The notes under the pieces are model-generated. The model did not search any database and was not told the DNA's origin. It worked only from the letters and a program-made list of their open reading frames with translations. DNA of 64,000 nucleotides from Armillaria gallica (Eukaryota > Basidiomycota > Agaricomycetes > Agaricales > Physalacriaceae), in assembly GCA_037576215.1 (NCBI GenBank), contig JBANDB010000001.1:1426001-1490000 (forward strand). The letters are read 5' to 3'. Each line of letters opens with the position of its first letter. Positions within the stretch are counted from its first letter, which is position 1. Shown here one piece after another: positions 46,499-61,598 of this stretch. A program made the translations under genes and the position numbers.

Positions 46499-48831
46499 CT
46501 AGGTAACGTATCTGAAATTCGGCGCCTTGAACAAGCTAAATCAACAAAATCTGACTTGAAGGTGAAATACAAACCTTGTCAGCCAACTCGCTAGTATCAA
46601 CCCGCGTATTGTCACCCGGAACGCCCTGAAGAGCGTTTCGCCGTTTATTTTCAAGGCGGTATGAGAACTGAGATTCTCCTTTTAGCGAAGAGACTACGAT
46701 TGAATCAAGCGCAACCTACGTGCAGTATGACCGCACAAATAGCAGCTAAGAATTCGAGGGCACACGAAACTGATTCCAATGAGTATTCAAAACGCTGCGG
46801 GTGAGGGAGATGGCTCACTAGCAAATCCCTTGCTATACCAGAGTAATAGATGAGACAAGATGCTAAAGGAAAGCTGAAGGTGGGCGCACATATACTTGGG
46901 ACCCTCAGTCTTGGGGAAGATATGCGACCCCAGCACACTACCGCACTGACCGATAGCCATGAACATTGGAATCCCTGTCAACGATATTCAACTTGGCACG
47001 TCTGTACGCTGTATGGAGCGCAGAATACCTGTTGCCCTCTTCGTTTCAGAACCAAGGTTGTGCGCGACTACGTTAACCATGCCCTACTCAGTATTCATAA
47101 AGTGAGATACAAACGGAACTTACACCATGCGATGATGATACCAATGGTGGTATATGTCCCACTTGTAATGCAGAAAGTTGCGAAGTACCTAACATGGTTG
47201 TTTGTGGGAACGGTCAGCAGTAAACTGAAATTAGCGTCAGCAGGTGAATATCCGAAATGATGTGAGGAAATACAGGTATCCAATGGCACCGATGAGAGAC
47301 GCAACGGCCATGAACCAACCCCTCGTTTGGAGGCGGTCAGATGCGTATGAGAAGAGTGTCAATACGACGGCAGCAACAGCATAGGGAGGTACTGTCAGGA
47401 GTTGTGCAACGGCGTCGGCTACGGCGACCGTAAGTAGATGGATCTTATCACTCGGAACAAAGGTTTACTGACTATTTCCGAAAGTTTGGATAATAGTCGG
47501 CAAGAAGGCTGAAATCGACGCCAAGGCGCAGTTGAGACCGAAATAGATGACACCACCGGTGTAGATCTGCCTCTTATGCTCAACGACATTATTCCGTAGG
47601 AAGCGTAACGCCTTACCCTCCAGTCACGGAAAGCCATCCATATATGCGCTGAAGAAGACGTGATTAAAACCCCTGCCGGAAATCCCAGTGTAAGACTAAC
47701 CTTTATTCACGACATTCCCAATATCTCCGCTTGTATTTCTATTCATCCTGGCAACAGCGATTTCTCTTTCTCTATCATTGAATAGACGCGTTTTTTCAGG
47801 CCGGTTCGGAAGCAAAAAGAAACTGATGATTCCGAGAACGATAGCAGGGATACCCTGCAAATTCCAATTAACGGAGAATCAAAGCCTGAGGGAAGTAGCG
47901 AACAGCATACCTCAACTACAAGCAACAGTTTCCAATGCGCGATCGCAACGTTCGATGTTGATATGCCGAAGGCTATGAGGCCGCCAAAGGCGCCCGAAAC
48001 AGCAGCGAAACCGAACCAGTAGGCCATCTGTGTGCCATTGAGCTTGGGTTGCTTATTGTGTAAGATTCTGACTGACGCGTAAACCCATTTCCTCCTTAGT
48101 GTAGAAGAGCGCTTCATTTCAGTCAATACAACATCGCGTCGAGCAACAGTAATGAACTCACAAAAGTATAATGGCATTCCAGGTCCGAAGCCTGCCTCGA
48201 AGATACCTAAAAATATCCTCGCGGTGACCAAGCCGCCGAAGTTAAAGGCTGTCGACTAAGCAAACATAAGTATCCGACAAGTATCCGACATGGCGTCGAC
48301 ATTACTAGATAAGCTCACCATAAGAGTGGATGACAAACCCCATCCCACAGCAGCTCCTGCAAGCCAGTAATTCGGTGGAACAAGCTTGGAGAAAATTGTA
48401 GCAGGGATTTGGCATATAATCTGATATATATATATAAGCTAAACCTGAAGGAAGAAGCAATTGGTACTGGATCTCACGTAAGAAAAGTAGAAGGCTGAGG
48501 TTATCCAGTCAAAGAGTACCCCTGTGGGATCACCATTGAGGATATCCTCTGGAAGACCTTGTAAACGCGCATTTCCAAGATTTGAACGATCGAGATCTAA
48601 ATGATTATATGTTAAAAAATGCTAACACGAGTCGAGGGGCAAAGGCATACACGCGAACAGATAGAGAAAACAGGCCAGCGGAAGGATACGTTCATCAAGT
48701 CTACGTACGAGCTTCCGTTCTTCGGTCCGTAAAGCAATCTTCATCTCATCCTCAGTAGCAGGAATGTTGTCAACCTGGTCTTCGGCCAATTTTGAATCTT
48801 CATCTTTGAAGTGAGTACTGGATGGCGACAT
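46499..48831 (-). CDS. MFS transporter, Dal5/allantoate-permease type
   Basis: Plasma-membrane anion:cation symporter of the fungal Dal5/Tna1 family, importing small organic anions such as allantoate, nicotinate or vitamins; the substrate cannot be told. The start at 48831 gives MSPSSTHFKDEDSKLAEDQV. A cytoplasmic tail leads to RRLDERILPLACFLYLFA, then the family signature LDRSNLGNARLQGLPEDILN. Further helices include GLVTARIFLGIFEAGFGPGM, AYWFGFAAVSGAFGGLIAFG, RIYTGGVIYFGLNCALAS-type, and TGIPMFMAIGQCGSVLGSHI. The ending IFPKTEGPKYIKGFAIS splices on to NALQGVPGDNTRVDTSELAD and APNFRYVT, with TAG at 46499-46501. About a dozen short introns are present, one with a (TA)n tract near 48425. All twelve helices appear present. 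Confidence 0.88.
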
Positions 48832-51431
48832 CGAATGGAAAGAAAAAATAGAACAAAGATAAGAGGGTGAACCCGAAGGGAGAAGGGAAACCTTACTGGT
48901 AACGACATTCGGGTGAAAGTCTTTTATAGGTATGCTGATCTGGGAAATTTAATCTTTACGTTGTCCGGGTTAGCTGAATCAAAGCCCCAGTCCGCATGAC
49001 TTCCATAATGTGGGGTAGGTCCCCACTAGCCTGGTACGGGAATTCGTTCCTATATGTAAAGCCTGGCCCCCGGGGGCGGGGGTTCACTCGGGTAATTACA
49101 AACTCCGATGCCGCTTAACTGGTGCGTTGACGGTCACGTGGTATACATGTCGCAAAACTGTTATTGTATGTTTCCGGGATGAAAAAAAGCTTCATCAAGC
49201 TGGAACCACCTAATACCCTGCACTGACTCGTGAGTCACTCAGAAGTTCAGTTTACCGCAATCTTATCCAAGAGTGTCCACGGAATCAACTTGTTCGTAGC
49301 ATTTCGGCATGCGATCGGAGGTTGAAAAGGGCATGGGCCCTGGTGCCAGGTTAGATTCCATTAGCCTGGTAACCGGCTTCATGCGATACCCGCTTAATTT
49401 CGAAGTACCTGCCGACCTGGCACGCTTGCTATGAATGCAGCGAACAGATCAGCCATGTGACGAATAAAGGGTTCCTCGCGCTGCAGACCCTCTTCTAGAT
49501 TTCAGCCTTTTGTAGCCCAGAGAAGGGACCAAGTCCGAGTCAATGGCACTGACTTGATTCGCATTTCCGAATTTATGGTCTTGAAGGTTGATATCGTTAA
49601 TGGTTTGCCACGAACTCACGGTATGCAAGAAGTCGACGGCGATCAGAACAATAATGTGCTTGAGAACAACGAGGATGTGGGTGAGTGCTTCTCAGATCAA
49701 GATCAAGATTTCTAAAAATACCAACTCTCCTCCATCACGGGTGTACGCTTCAGTATTAGCGTTGAATAAGTGCGTCAGAGGCGTAGGTTAATTGAGTTTT
49801 GCACTCGGTTTCACGGCAAATATCAGCGGTCGGCCGATTCTTGTGAGAGACTTGGAGCACAGATGGAGAAACAGGTCTATGAAAGGGCGGCAGACGAATA
49901 GCAGCCAGCTGTTGTGTCAGGCACAGTGCAGGGTGATGCTTGGACTATAGATTTGGTGGGGCATGTAACAGAGTAGAATAGTAACCATCGGGTTTTCGGA
50001 TTGGAGCCATGAAAGAACCAAGTCTTCCAAATTCAATTCATATCCGCGAGAGCGTAGAGAAACAATGACCTGAACTAGATGCATAGACCCTAGGGCGCAA
50101 AGAGGTAAGATAATTCAGAGGCAGATTGCTTCCATCGCAACCGATATAGGAGACCCACCCGAGCTAACGAGGGTGGGGCGACGTTGACAGATCCATACAA
50201 CTGTCGTTCGAACAGACGACACTTTGCCCGGCCAGGCTGTCAGAGGTTTTTTGTTTGACTTCCAGAACAAGCATTGAATACACGTGCCCCCTCGACTACT
50301 TGGGTCTTCATTCCCATCAACGAGTCCAGTTATCACTCCAGCGCTTAGGTTCTGCGCTTGAGTCTTGCACTGTGAGAAACTCTTCGGTCCGGAAAATCGA
50401 TATCAGCGGTGTGCCGGTAAAAAAAACTACAGACCTTACTGTGCCTGTGAGCACTGCTGCCCACTGTGCAATCAATTCGATGACGATTTCGCAGCCAGTA
50501 AGTAAGGCGTATTCAGGTGCCAAACCCTGCCAGTCGATGAAGGTGATCGACAGTAGCATATACATCACGCTAATTTATTTATTGCGGAGTCGAGCTTCGT
50601 GGATATCCTGGATCATTCTGGTAAAGTGAATTCATAGACATCGAAGGAGCTCAGCTTCAGTTCATCAAGACCAAGATACGAATTAATTATCTGTGACGTC
50701 TTTGGTACGCAGCATCATGTCGTTCGTTCAAACGATGAACGACCCAGCGCTGGCTATTCATGAAGAATTCCGGCTGAATGAAAGGAGGGGAGGAGGAACG
50801 GGTTCCGCACCAAAACGTTGGCATAAAGGTTTCTTGTCGCGCTGATTTGCGGGCCGGTGTTCCGGGGCATAACTTTCTTCACCTCACCTTCACCGGGAGG
50901 GCGGGCCCGGTACAAGTCTCAAAGGTGCACCCACACCAGACATCTGTGCGGCTATGTTTATCAGCGTGTGAATGGGACCTACATCTGAAAAGGCCGAGGT
51001 CGACACTACCTTACCCGACAAAGTCTCGCCGTAATTCTGGAGAATGGCATCGAACGATCCTGGCTTGCTCTCCATTTCTGTGGCCCATAGCCCCCGCCAG
51101 TAGTAACGATATGACCGCGGATGCCGCAACTACATACAGTCGCCTATGCTTTGTGAACGTGGACGAGATGTTAGCACCTAGTCACTACGCAATGGGCCGC
51201 CGGACTCAGCGAACGTAGCTTGTTCAAGAATTCCTGGGAAGATGAGTGTTAGATATCGAGAGATCTCAAGATTCTACATTCCGAGAGCCCTGTAGAGGTA
51301 TTTTCTCTGTCAGCAAACCCATTGTGACCTCGCAGGAACTTGACGTACTGTACCGGCCTTTCAACTTCGCATCTATATGCCTGTTTAAGTTAACCCTTAT
51401 AAGCCTTTTTTGGAGCAGATAAGTGGATGCA

Positions 51432-51451
51432 ATATATATATATATATATAT
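51432..51451. repeat. (AT)10 microsatellite
   Basis: Twenty uninterrupted bases of AT dinucleotide within the gene-poor region. Confidence 0.85.
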
Positions 51452-52818
51452 GAAAGGTGGAACTTACTCTATACAAGCCAACGCATGCACAAATAGTACG
51501 GCCTACGTTGACCGAACTTAACGTACAGTAGGACGGAACGATAGTCACAAACCAGATCAAGTAGTAGGTTTGCTGTCTTTCTACTACAACAATCTGCCCA
51601 TATACACAGCGAAGACCTCCGAAGCTTGGAAGATGACTTGACTAGTCGATAAAGTTTGCGTCACGATACCCCAGATAAGTCGACACAGCTTTGAGTGTAA
51701 GGCGTGAATTATATCAGCGCCGCAATGATTGACTGCGCCAGCGGATCCAACTCTGCTGGGAATCCCTGTTAAGCATTGTCCAGACGAGTGTGTCAGACAT
51801 TGGCCTCGACTTTCAAGAGTCAAGGCAATTGATCAGAGGACGTATACTTATGGGCTGTTACGGTTTAGTGTCGCCTTGGGAAACAAGCTTGACCGCGAAG
51901 GTAAAATTGAGTGATGCCTTCCCATGCCTGTCGTGACGGACAAACTAGGAGTAAAACTGAGCTTAGATGCGATCAACCCTGAGCCTGATATTGAAAAAGT
52001 CCTTATAAGCATCAGGGAACGGACAAGAGGTCATGAATCACCGTAGCAAGTGTTGATGGTAAAGAATCGGATGACAGAACGCCCAAGCCGACTCATCGCA
52101 TCCTTCAATTTGTATGGCAGATGGAATAGGCATCTTCAAGGAAAGTAGGCGCACAGCCTCCTCCCATTGATCTTCGAAGTTCCGTTCTTCTTCCGTTCGT
52201 ACCGAACTCCCACACTCGTCCATATTGACCTACGGGATCATGCACGTAGTTACAGGATTGGGCTCGTCCCACAGCGGTGCCATCAGAGCGATTACTATCA
52301 AAAATGCCGACACGGTCATCCTACGAATAGCCCCGGAAGAGGCAATAGAGCGACGAGTGTTACGTTCATGTAGCTTCGAGACTATATGCAGACAATGTCT
52401 GCTTCTCGAATTCAATAATACATTGGAGCCGCTGAACATCTGATGCGGATGTGTTCAAGCACCGCTGTAATCGGTGGAAAATCTCTCCCGCTTCATCGTT
52501 ATGAGAGGTTCATCCAGACCGACGTGTAATATTCCCCCAGTGGGAGAGGCTGGCAACAGATGAAACTTGGAGTGTCTACCTAGAAGCGAGGGCGCTTCAC
52601 AGCATTCGGTTGCACGTTCAGGAAAGCGTCATAGAAAAATAAGTGACGACAAGCAGAATTTGAACATACGTGCATACAGCACAGCTCAGCAATTAGCGGC
52701 GATGCGAGGGGAAGTTTGACGCGCCGAGTGGCGGTACCAATTAAGCTGTGCAAAGCACGTATGTCAAGAATGGCACTATTTGTCCTTGCTTGCCGGTTCT
52801 GGCGTTACCTGCCCTGTC

Positions 52819-52838
52819 TATAAAGGGGTCCTATAAAG
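52819..52838 (+). promoter_or_regulatory. tandem TATA boxes upstream of GFA1
   Basis: TATAAAGG at 52819 and TATAAAGA at 52832, about 160-175 bp before the ATG at 52994. Confidence 0.5.
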
Positions 52839-52993
52839 AGCGCGTTTCACCAATTCTCCTTTCTCAACTTCCATCTCGCAACGACCTGCTAGCGCTCAAC
52901 GACCAACTTTTTTTCAGTGAGTTAATGTATGCAGGGCTTCAACGTGATGCTGACGATCTGACCCATCGCCAGTTCAATATCCTTTAATTGACG

Positions 52994-55518
<2,525 letters not shown>

Positions 55519-55832
55519 GGAGAGGAAGATAGATTTTACACTCATTTTGCACGTGGACTGGAAAATTACTGTACTTTATGTCGCGGACTCTGACATATGA
55601 TTAGTTTTGTAGGTATTAGAACAGATTCAAGAGAGCTGCCATCATCATTCCTTGTACGTATCGTACTCCTTTTGCCTAGCAGGACTTTTCAATTTGCATG
55701 TCTTTGTTGCTCTTCCGGAGCCGGGTGAGAAGGATCTGCGCCACGGAGTCAGAAAAAGGGACTGAACCTTGAGCATTTCTGACTCCACATATTCCTTCCT
55801 TCCCACTCAACTCCCTTATCGATATCCGCATA

Positions 55833-56350
55833 ATGGCCCAAAGCTCTCAACCGCCTCTGCGTCCGTCGTCGCTTTCCATCGCGCACGGCGCAGAGCAAAT
55901 GATGTCTCTTCTCCAATCTGAAAAAGCTCGGGCTATCGCAGAAGTAAATAATCAATTATCCGACCTGCAGCGGCGGTACGCAGAGCTGGAACACGTGTCA
56001 TCGCAGTACCGCCAAGTCGCAGTGAATAGTCTCGCCGATGCCCATCAAAGAGAATCCAATCTTCACACTCTACTTGCTCAAATGTCTGCGGAATTGGAGG
56101 CGTAAAGGGGATCATCACCGCACTGGGCATGCATTATGAGATGAATGAGCAAACCGGACAGAGGGTTTTGACTTGTTATGATACCTGGCAGACCCACCTG
56201 CAGGAAAATTTGGTCAATGGAGTGACACTCAACTGGGTTCCAATCCAGAATCAGCCCGATGGCGCACCAGTTTCCCCACCGATGTCGGGAGGACCGCATC
56301 ATGCCAATTCCGCAGATATAGCGCACATGCCGTCCACGTTTTCGCATTGA
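55833..56350 (+). CDS. small coiled-coil protein, possibly one gene with a frame break
   Basis: ORF 55833-56105 starts MAQSSQPPLRPSSLSIAHGA and encodes 90 aa, mostly a coiled coil (EKARAIAEVNNQLSDLQRRY, AELEHVSSQYRQVAVNSLAD), ending MSAELEA then TAA. A second frame overlaps the stop and continues VKGIITALGMHYEMNEQTGQ to TGA at 56348-56350, with LNWVPIQNQPDGAPVSPP near its end. The join reads naturally if one base is missing in the GGAGGC run near 56097-56101. So this may be one protein of about 170 aa with a frameshift (real or a sequence error), or a 90-aa protein followed by an unrelated frame. No family is recognised. Confidence 0.5.
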
Positions 56351-57124
56351 TTCGGATAAGATTTCAGGTCAGTGCCTTGAAGTCATTTTATGCGGAACCT
56401 TGGACTAAGGAAAACTTCGCCGCCAGGGAGGCCTATGTTAGGTGACTATAAAATATGGTCCCGATGTTTTTCTAGTGCTTTGTTTGCGCTGCCATGCTAT
56501 CTTACTACTTTTCGCTCCTCCTGGCTTCCCCTTGCATATGTAAAAATATCTGTCATCTCTTGTTATCTTGACGTCCGGATCGTACAGGACCTTCATCACT
56601 TAAAGGATTGTTCTTTCTCTTGGCCTGATTGCGCCTTCTACTTGTTGCTGCCGACATGGCCTATTGCCATGCACATGATATTTGCACACTTGATACAAAG
56701 ATATCTATCCGGAGTACTGCTGAACTTTCCTGCCTTTATTAAGTATGGCGACTCTCGTACACATCAACCCCGCTCCCTCCCCTTTTCGACAATTGTGTTC
56801 CTTTAAGCTCCGTTATGCAAAAACCACAGCTCTCCCTAGATCGCCGCTGAATTCATCATCTTCTCATTCGCACATTCCGCGTAGCACAGACAATTTCAGT
56901 TCATGCATCAAGTTAAGTTACTATTATGTTATCTTGCTTATTCTCGATACGCTTAAAGAAGGCGGATTGATATAGTCGTTGCAAGCAATATTACTTTCAT
57001 GATGACTGATATCTACCTACGGGAGATGACCATGTTGAGTAGGTAAATATAGATTAACAAGCGATGAATACATAGTGGCCAAAGTTTCGTGGACTATGAC
57101 TTGAAATACTATACATTGATTCGA
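56351..57124. other. intergenic, no supportable gene
   Basis: 774 bp with 3' flanks of the coiled-coil ORF and the minus-strand reductase. Pyrimidine-rich plus-strand frames here show no family resemblance. Confidence 0.55.
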
Positions 57125-58503
57125 CTAGAGCTTGGCGGCCGCTTCCATCTGGATGAATTCGTCGACAGTATCAAGAAGGCACTGCTCGAAGGTGATCCAT
57201 TTAATTCCAAGCTCCATCTCTGCGATAGAAACGTCAATTTTGGCCTTCGAGGTCGTGACTTCTTCAACACCATCTAGTGATGGTAAGCGGGGGATCAAAC
57301 TGGGACGTTGTTTTCTCAAGATTTTCACGGCCTAAGTGACGCGACGCATTAACAAGCGAACTTCAGTGGATGAACTGACATCGTACCTCATAAAATGTGT
57401 ACATCGCGCCATTGACAAGTACCCTTTTTCCAATGACCGAATCGACCTTCAAGGCATTGACGTGGAGCGCGGCGACATCCCTCACGTCGGTGCATGCAGG
57501 TAAGCCTGTCTCCTCCAGCTTGCCATTGATGAGGTCGTATATATCCTGAGATGAGGTATTCAAGGCTGAAAGGTCAGCAGGTAGGACGAGGGGCCCAAAT
57601 ATCATGGTAGCTAAAAGAAGAATGAATGGAACAATAATGGGAATAATGTAAGGACGTGCGTACGACTCATCACGGTAACGTGCATTTCTGGATGCTCACG
57701 GGCGAATTTAAAGGCGGCTTCTTCGGCGACTTTCTTAGAAACGGCGTAAACAGCTATTCCAGGAAGCGCGCCAGAAACAGCTTGGTCGTAAGTCAGAGGG
57801 TTCCTGAAGTATCAGTGAGCCTAGTATCCTGGTTTGTAGAAATCAGTATATACCAGTCCTCTGCAGTATAGGTATGATCGCGCCAGACACCTAGATAATA
57901 AGGTTCATAACAAATCGACGTTAACATATAGATATGCAGCTTACCACCCTTGGTTGGGTCGATGACTGCAGCGATGCTTCCAGTCACAACAACGCGTCGA
58001 ACACCCTGCTTGAGACATGCTTCCAGAACTTTGACCGTCCCCTGCCTCGCGGGATCCAGAAGATCTTTTCTGGGATCGTCCACACTTCGAAAGAAAGGCG
58101 ATGCCACGTGAATGACGGCACTTATACCTTGGTGAAGTAAGACCGCAGTCAGTGAGCTGGAAATGTAAGGCACCTTTCAATGCCTCAGTATAATCTCCAT
58201 CAATCAAATCTGGCACAACAGCCGTATCAAATCTATCGCCGTAGGATGACCAAAAAGTGCGGACTTCCTTGGCTTTAGACGGGGATCTCACGGTCCTGTG
58301 AGCCGCGGTTAGCACGGTGGGCGCTCAGGTTCATAATGGAGGAAACTCGGAACGAACCAGCGAACTGAGTACCCGCTCTCGAGAGCTTTGATAACGACGT
58401 GACTGCCCAAAAACCCTGTCGCGCCAGTAACCTGCTACGGTGAGCGCGGCGTCAAAGAAGCATTTTGGAAAGGATAGCATACCAGAATTCTTTCTGAAGC
58501 CAT
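57125..58503 (-). CDS. NAD(P)-dependent epimerase/dihydroflavonol-reductase-like (extended SDR)
   Basis: Extended SDR of the dihydroflavonol-4-reductase/cinnamoyl-CoA-reductase type. The start at 58503 gives MASERI, splicing to LVTGATGFLGSHVVIKALES with the GxxGxxG motif. Next come TVRSPSKAKEVRTFWSSYGD, GISAVIHVASPFFRSVDDPR, RRVVVTGSIAAVIDPTKGG, and the catalytic YAVSKK followed by VAEEAAFKFAREHPEMHVT. The C-terminal domain has MIFGPLVLPADLSALNTSSQ and TDVRDVAALHVNALKVDS, ending FIQMEAAAKL with TAG at 57125-57127. About seven short introns are present. A TATAAATA box lies at 58539-58546, about 36-43 bp upstream of the start. The substrate is unknown. It is divergent from the tautomerase gene at 58718. 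Confidence 0.87.
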
Positions 58504-58538
58504 AGATGAGTTTGTGTCGAAAAAATAAGTGGTTCGCT

Positions 58539-58546
58539 TATTTATA
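58539..58546 (-). promoter_or_regulatory. TATA-like box upstream of reductase
   Basis: TATAAATA on the minus strand, 36-43 bp upstream of the ATG at 58503. This is close to the start, so the 5' UTR would be very short. Confidence 0.35.
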
Positions 58547-58717
58547 CTAATAGCTCCCGAGAAGTCTCGGGCAGGCGCTCCGCACTGATTACATCTTCTT
58601 ACAAAAGTGGCCTTCGGGCACAGTCATGCTTTCGGCTAGGCTATGTGGGGCCAATTGTATTGAGTCCATGAGACTTAAGAGCAGAAACAAAGCTCACCGG
58701 TAGTTCCAAAAGCAACC

Positions 58718-59251
58718 ATGCCTCTCCATCGATTCTTTATCCCCCCTAATCTTTACTCAGACGAGGACAAGCAGACTTTGTCTAAAGCTATCACGGATTT
58801 ATACGCCCAAAGAGGCCTTCCTGAGTTCTACGTCGTAGTACTCTTCATCGAGATCCCGAGGAATGGTTATTTCGTTGGCGGAAGGGCAACGGACAATTTT
58901 GTTCGTGTGGTTGTCCACCATCTTGCCAGGCAGTTCGCAACGTACGTGTTTCACTGATAGACTGACTTATTGGCCGCCTCTGAACATGCATATAGCGATA
59001 GAGACAAGACCAGATTTATGGACACGTATGAACAGACCATAGCGCCATTTACCAAAGCCCGCGGAGTTGACTGGGAAGTTGAAATAATCGACTCTGACGT
59101 GAGTTCTCCTTTTAGATTGACAAGCCTAAGCTCATTCAGTCGCAAGCCACAATTATGGAGGGAGAATGGAATCATACCTCCTCATGTTGTTCATAACGCT
59201 GAGATTGAGTTGCTTTGGGCCAAGGAAAATAGACCACTCCCGTACTACTAA
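58718..59251 (+). CDS. tautomerase-superfamily protein, cis-CaaD-like
   Basis: Small tautomerase-fold enzyme of about 140 aa. It starts MPLHRFFIPPNLYSDEDKQT; after Met removal Pro-1 is the expected catalytic base. LYAQRGLPEFYVVVLFIEIP and GYFVGGRATDNFVRVVVHHL follow, the latter holding the basic residues of the active site. Exon 2 gives DRDKTRFMDTYEQTIAPFTK and DWEVEIIDSD, and exon 3 ELWRENG-like sequence (PQLWRENGIIPPHVVHNAEI) to the stop at 59249-59251. Two introns of about 50 nt are present. Fungal members of this group lack assigned substrates; the named bacterial relatives dehalogenate cis-3-chloroacrylate. The neighbouring reductase on the opposite strand shares the promoter region, but a shared pathway is only a guess. 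Confidence 0.82.
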
Positions 59252-59518
59252 GGGGTCTGATTATTAGCCCTTACGGCGGTGATATGGACGTGTATATAAT
59301 TCCCAGTAGATAGCGTACCTGCTTTGCTAGAATAAAGACTACTCGCGTAACAGAGTACAGCGGGGTGGGGGGCCAGGGGTGGGAGCATCTCCTAACGTCA
59401 CTTAGGAGTTTTCGGGCCGGAGATGGTCCTGAAGTCACCGATAATCCCATTTCGATAGAAAGTACTAATTCTGAACAGCAATACTTATCATACACGAAAG
59501 TCATCGGACCAACGGCAG

Positions 59519-61395
59519 CTACCGCTTTATTCTCTTTCCATCTGGTTCCAGAGACAACCTGCCTAAGGGTGTCCTCGTACTCGAACTGTTGCTCAAACCC
59601 ATGCCGGGACCCGGTTTCCTTCTGAAGAAAACGTTATCTTAGTATTGGCAAGAACAGTAAAAAGGTGCTCACGGAACACCATCCGCATTTCGCTTCACAC
59701 CGCTATGCATTGACGAAGATCCAGGGACGTTCTAGGCGACGATGTTAGTCCAGGGCAAGCGGGAGGTTTGATAAACATACCGTCGCCGCAGCCGGAAATC
59801 GAAATCCGCCTGTGGGCGTGTCAGGCCGTCTTTGTGAGTTTGAAGCGCTCTGTTGCCCAGTTGACTGCTGTTGATAAGAGTTAATGAGGGCAACACGATT
59901 CTGATTTTGCTGTTGACGCTCCAGGGATGCTCGCGGTAGAATGGGCTTGGGATCACTGGAAGGCAATATCGTTACTCCGGCATTCGTTCGCTCTCCTAGC
60001 ACGCTTCGTTCTGCAGGTTGATTTTCGATTTCGGCTTTGATAGCGGCCAGTCGGTTCTGCTTCTGCTGTTGACGCTGTGCTTCACTGGATGCAGACGGTA
60101 GTACTGGCGGTTTATTCTCTCTAAACTGCTCTCCGATGACGCTACGATCCACATCCTCAAATCGCACGCTATTGTTCTTTGTGTTCTCTTCGTCGAATTC
60201 TTCACCTTCACACAAGATGGGTCTTCCTATGTCTCCTTCACCAAGATCCACTGTGGCGAGAAAAGCGTCGTCTTCGGAACCAAACATGAACGAATCGTCG
60301 CCATCAGGCTCAATCGATGACAGAGTCGACGACGAGGTAGTCTTGATATGGGCATTTCCGTTGCCGAAGGAGGAATTGGCATTCGGCTGGTGCAGTGTCA
60401 GCACATTTGGCTGGGGCGGTCTTTGTTGTTGGGGCACCGATGCGTTTGGTTGCGGTGGTCGCTGCTGTTGTTGAGGTAGGGGAACTCGTTGCAATTGCGG
60501 GGGAATATATGCTTGCTGTGGTTGCTGGGGAACTGGTACTGGTCGCTGCTGAGGCTGTTGAGCTGTCGGTGCGCGTTGTATAGATGTATTCGTCTGTGGC
60601 AGGGGCGGATTGTTCGGCGGCAGTGGTTCAGCAAATTCTGGTCTTCGGTGCAGTTGCGCCTTGTCAAATTTAGGCTGCAGCTTCGTCAGCATGTATGTAC
60701 AAGTCGTCACGAACAGGCTTTCCGTACCGGCTGGACTTTGATCTTGGTGATTTCTTGGGCATATCCTTTATCATACAAGCAGTTGCCCAAGAGATTTCCA
60801 AAATTTCTGAGAGCACGCTTGAGACCATCCGTGACGGCCTCTTTCTTGCACTGGATGACCATGAGGGGAGCAAAATCAACAGGAACAGAGAGCTCACTTT
60901 ATCCAGACCCTGCCCTCTGCTCTTTGTGTTCTCTATTGTCCCATATCCAACGTCTTCATGAAATGACCCACTGGCCACCAAAGTCACCCGTACAACCGCC
61001 GTGATACCGATACTGTACCGGCGTGTCGTCTCATCGAAATCCATAAAGTCGGTGCTCATCGTGACAATACTCGAGCTCCACCCGTCAAATCCAAAGACTT
61101 CATTTGCAAGATTTATTATCTTCCACCCCTCGGCGTAAGTGAGCTTCGGCCCGCCGCCAGGACCTGGTCGAGTAGAAATGTATTCCGGACCGAGCTTTTG
61201 AGTCAATTTCTGCTGCAGAGTCGCAGGATCGTACGGTGGGTGAGAGGAAGAAGAAGCAATACTGGAGGAACCATGCATCGAGGGGTTAAATGACAGAGAT
61301 CCAGTCGTCGCAATGTTAGGGTTTGACTTGTTCATGTTGCTTGATAGGGATTTTTGATAACAATCGATGATATGGCCGCTGAAGGCTCCAGCCAT
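59519..61395 (-). CDS. RAD52: homologous-recombination mediator Rad52
   Basis: Loads Rad51 on RPA-coated DNA and anneals single strands. The start at 61395 gives [20 protein letters not shown]; a second in-frame ATG at 61335 ([12 protein letters not shown]) is a possible alternative. The Rad52 core is complete: [79 protein letters not shown], then [19 protein letters not shown] and an exon join to [17 protein letters not shown]. The C-terminal half is low-complexity, with Gln/Pro-rich repeats (PQQPQQ, PPQPN) and two similar [19 protein letters not shown] helices. It ends [16 protein letters not shown], a basic tail, TAG at 59519-59521. Four or five introns are present. An ACGCGT and a CACGTG lie 108-153 bp upstream of the start. 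Confidence 0.95.
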
Positions 61396-61502
61396 TCAAC
61401 TTCTGTTTGCGTACCAATTGCAAAGCAGCGTCGTTGGGAAAACGGACGTTAAACAAGAAAATAGTACGTGGTGGTCAGAAACAGAGACAATGTCACGGCG
61501 TT

Positions 61503-61548
61503 ACGCGTGTTTGGAGGCTTCGGTACCGGTCCGTGTTAAATACACGTG
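61503..61548 (-). promoter_or_regulatory. ACGCGT and CACGTG sites upstream of RAD52
   Basis: ACGCGT at 61503-61508 and CACGTG at 61543-61548, 108 to 153 bp upstream of the ATG at 61395. They lie in the 203-bp spacer between RAD52 and the stop of the S9 peptidase gene, so RAD52 is the only nearby start. Confidence 0.45.
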
Positions 61549-61598
61549 ATCGTTTTTGCGAAAATTAATAATTATTTATTGACAAAAATCAAGGAAAA

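Larger units (their letters stand above)
48832..52993. other. 4.2 kb gene-poor region
   Basis: Holds the MFS promoter at its left and the GFA1 promoter at its right. Several 60-146 codon frames occur on both strands (for example 50778-51218 plus, 51584-51823 minus, 52038-52223 minus), but none has a recognised domain or a convincing splice chain. A (TA)10 tract is at 51432-51451. It may contain decayed genes or old repeats; I see nothing I can name. Confidence 0.5.

Noticed and set aside
57125..59251. Reductase and tautomerase as a catabolic mini-cluster
   Set aside because: Only divergent orientation supports it; two genes without a common substrate are not enough.
60670..60770. Apparent frameshift in RAD52 between the conserved core and the Gln-rich region
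   Set aside because: A good 53-nt intron (gtacgg...ctgcag) removes the discrepancy and gives [17 protein letters not shown].
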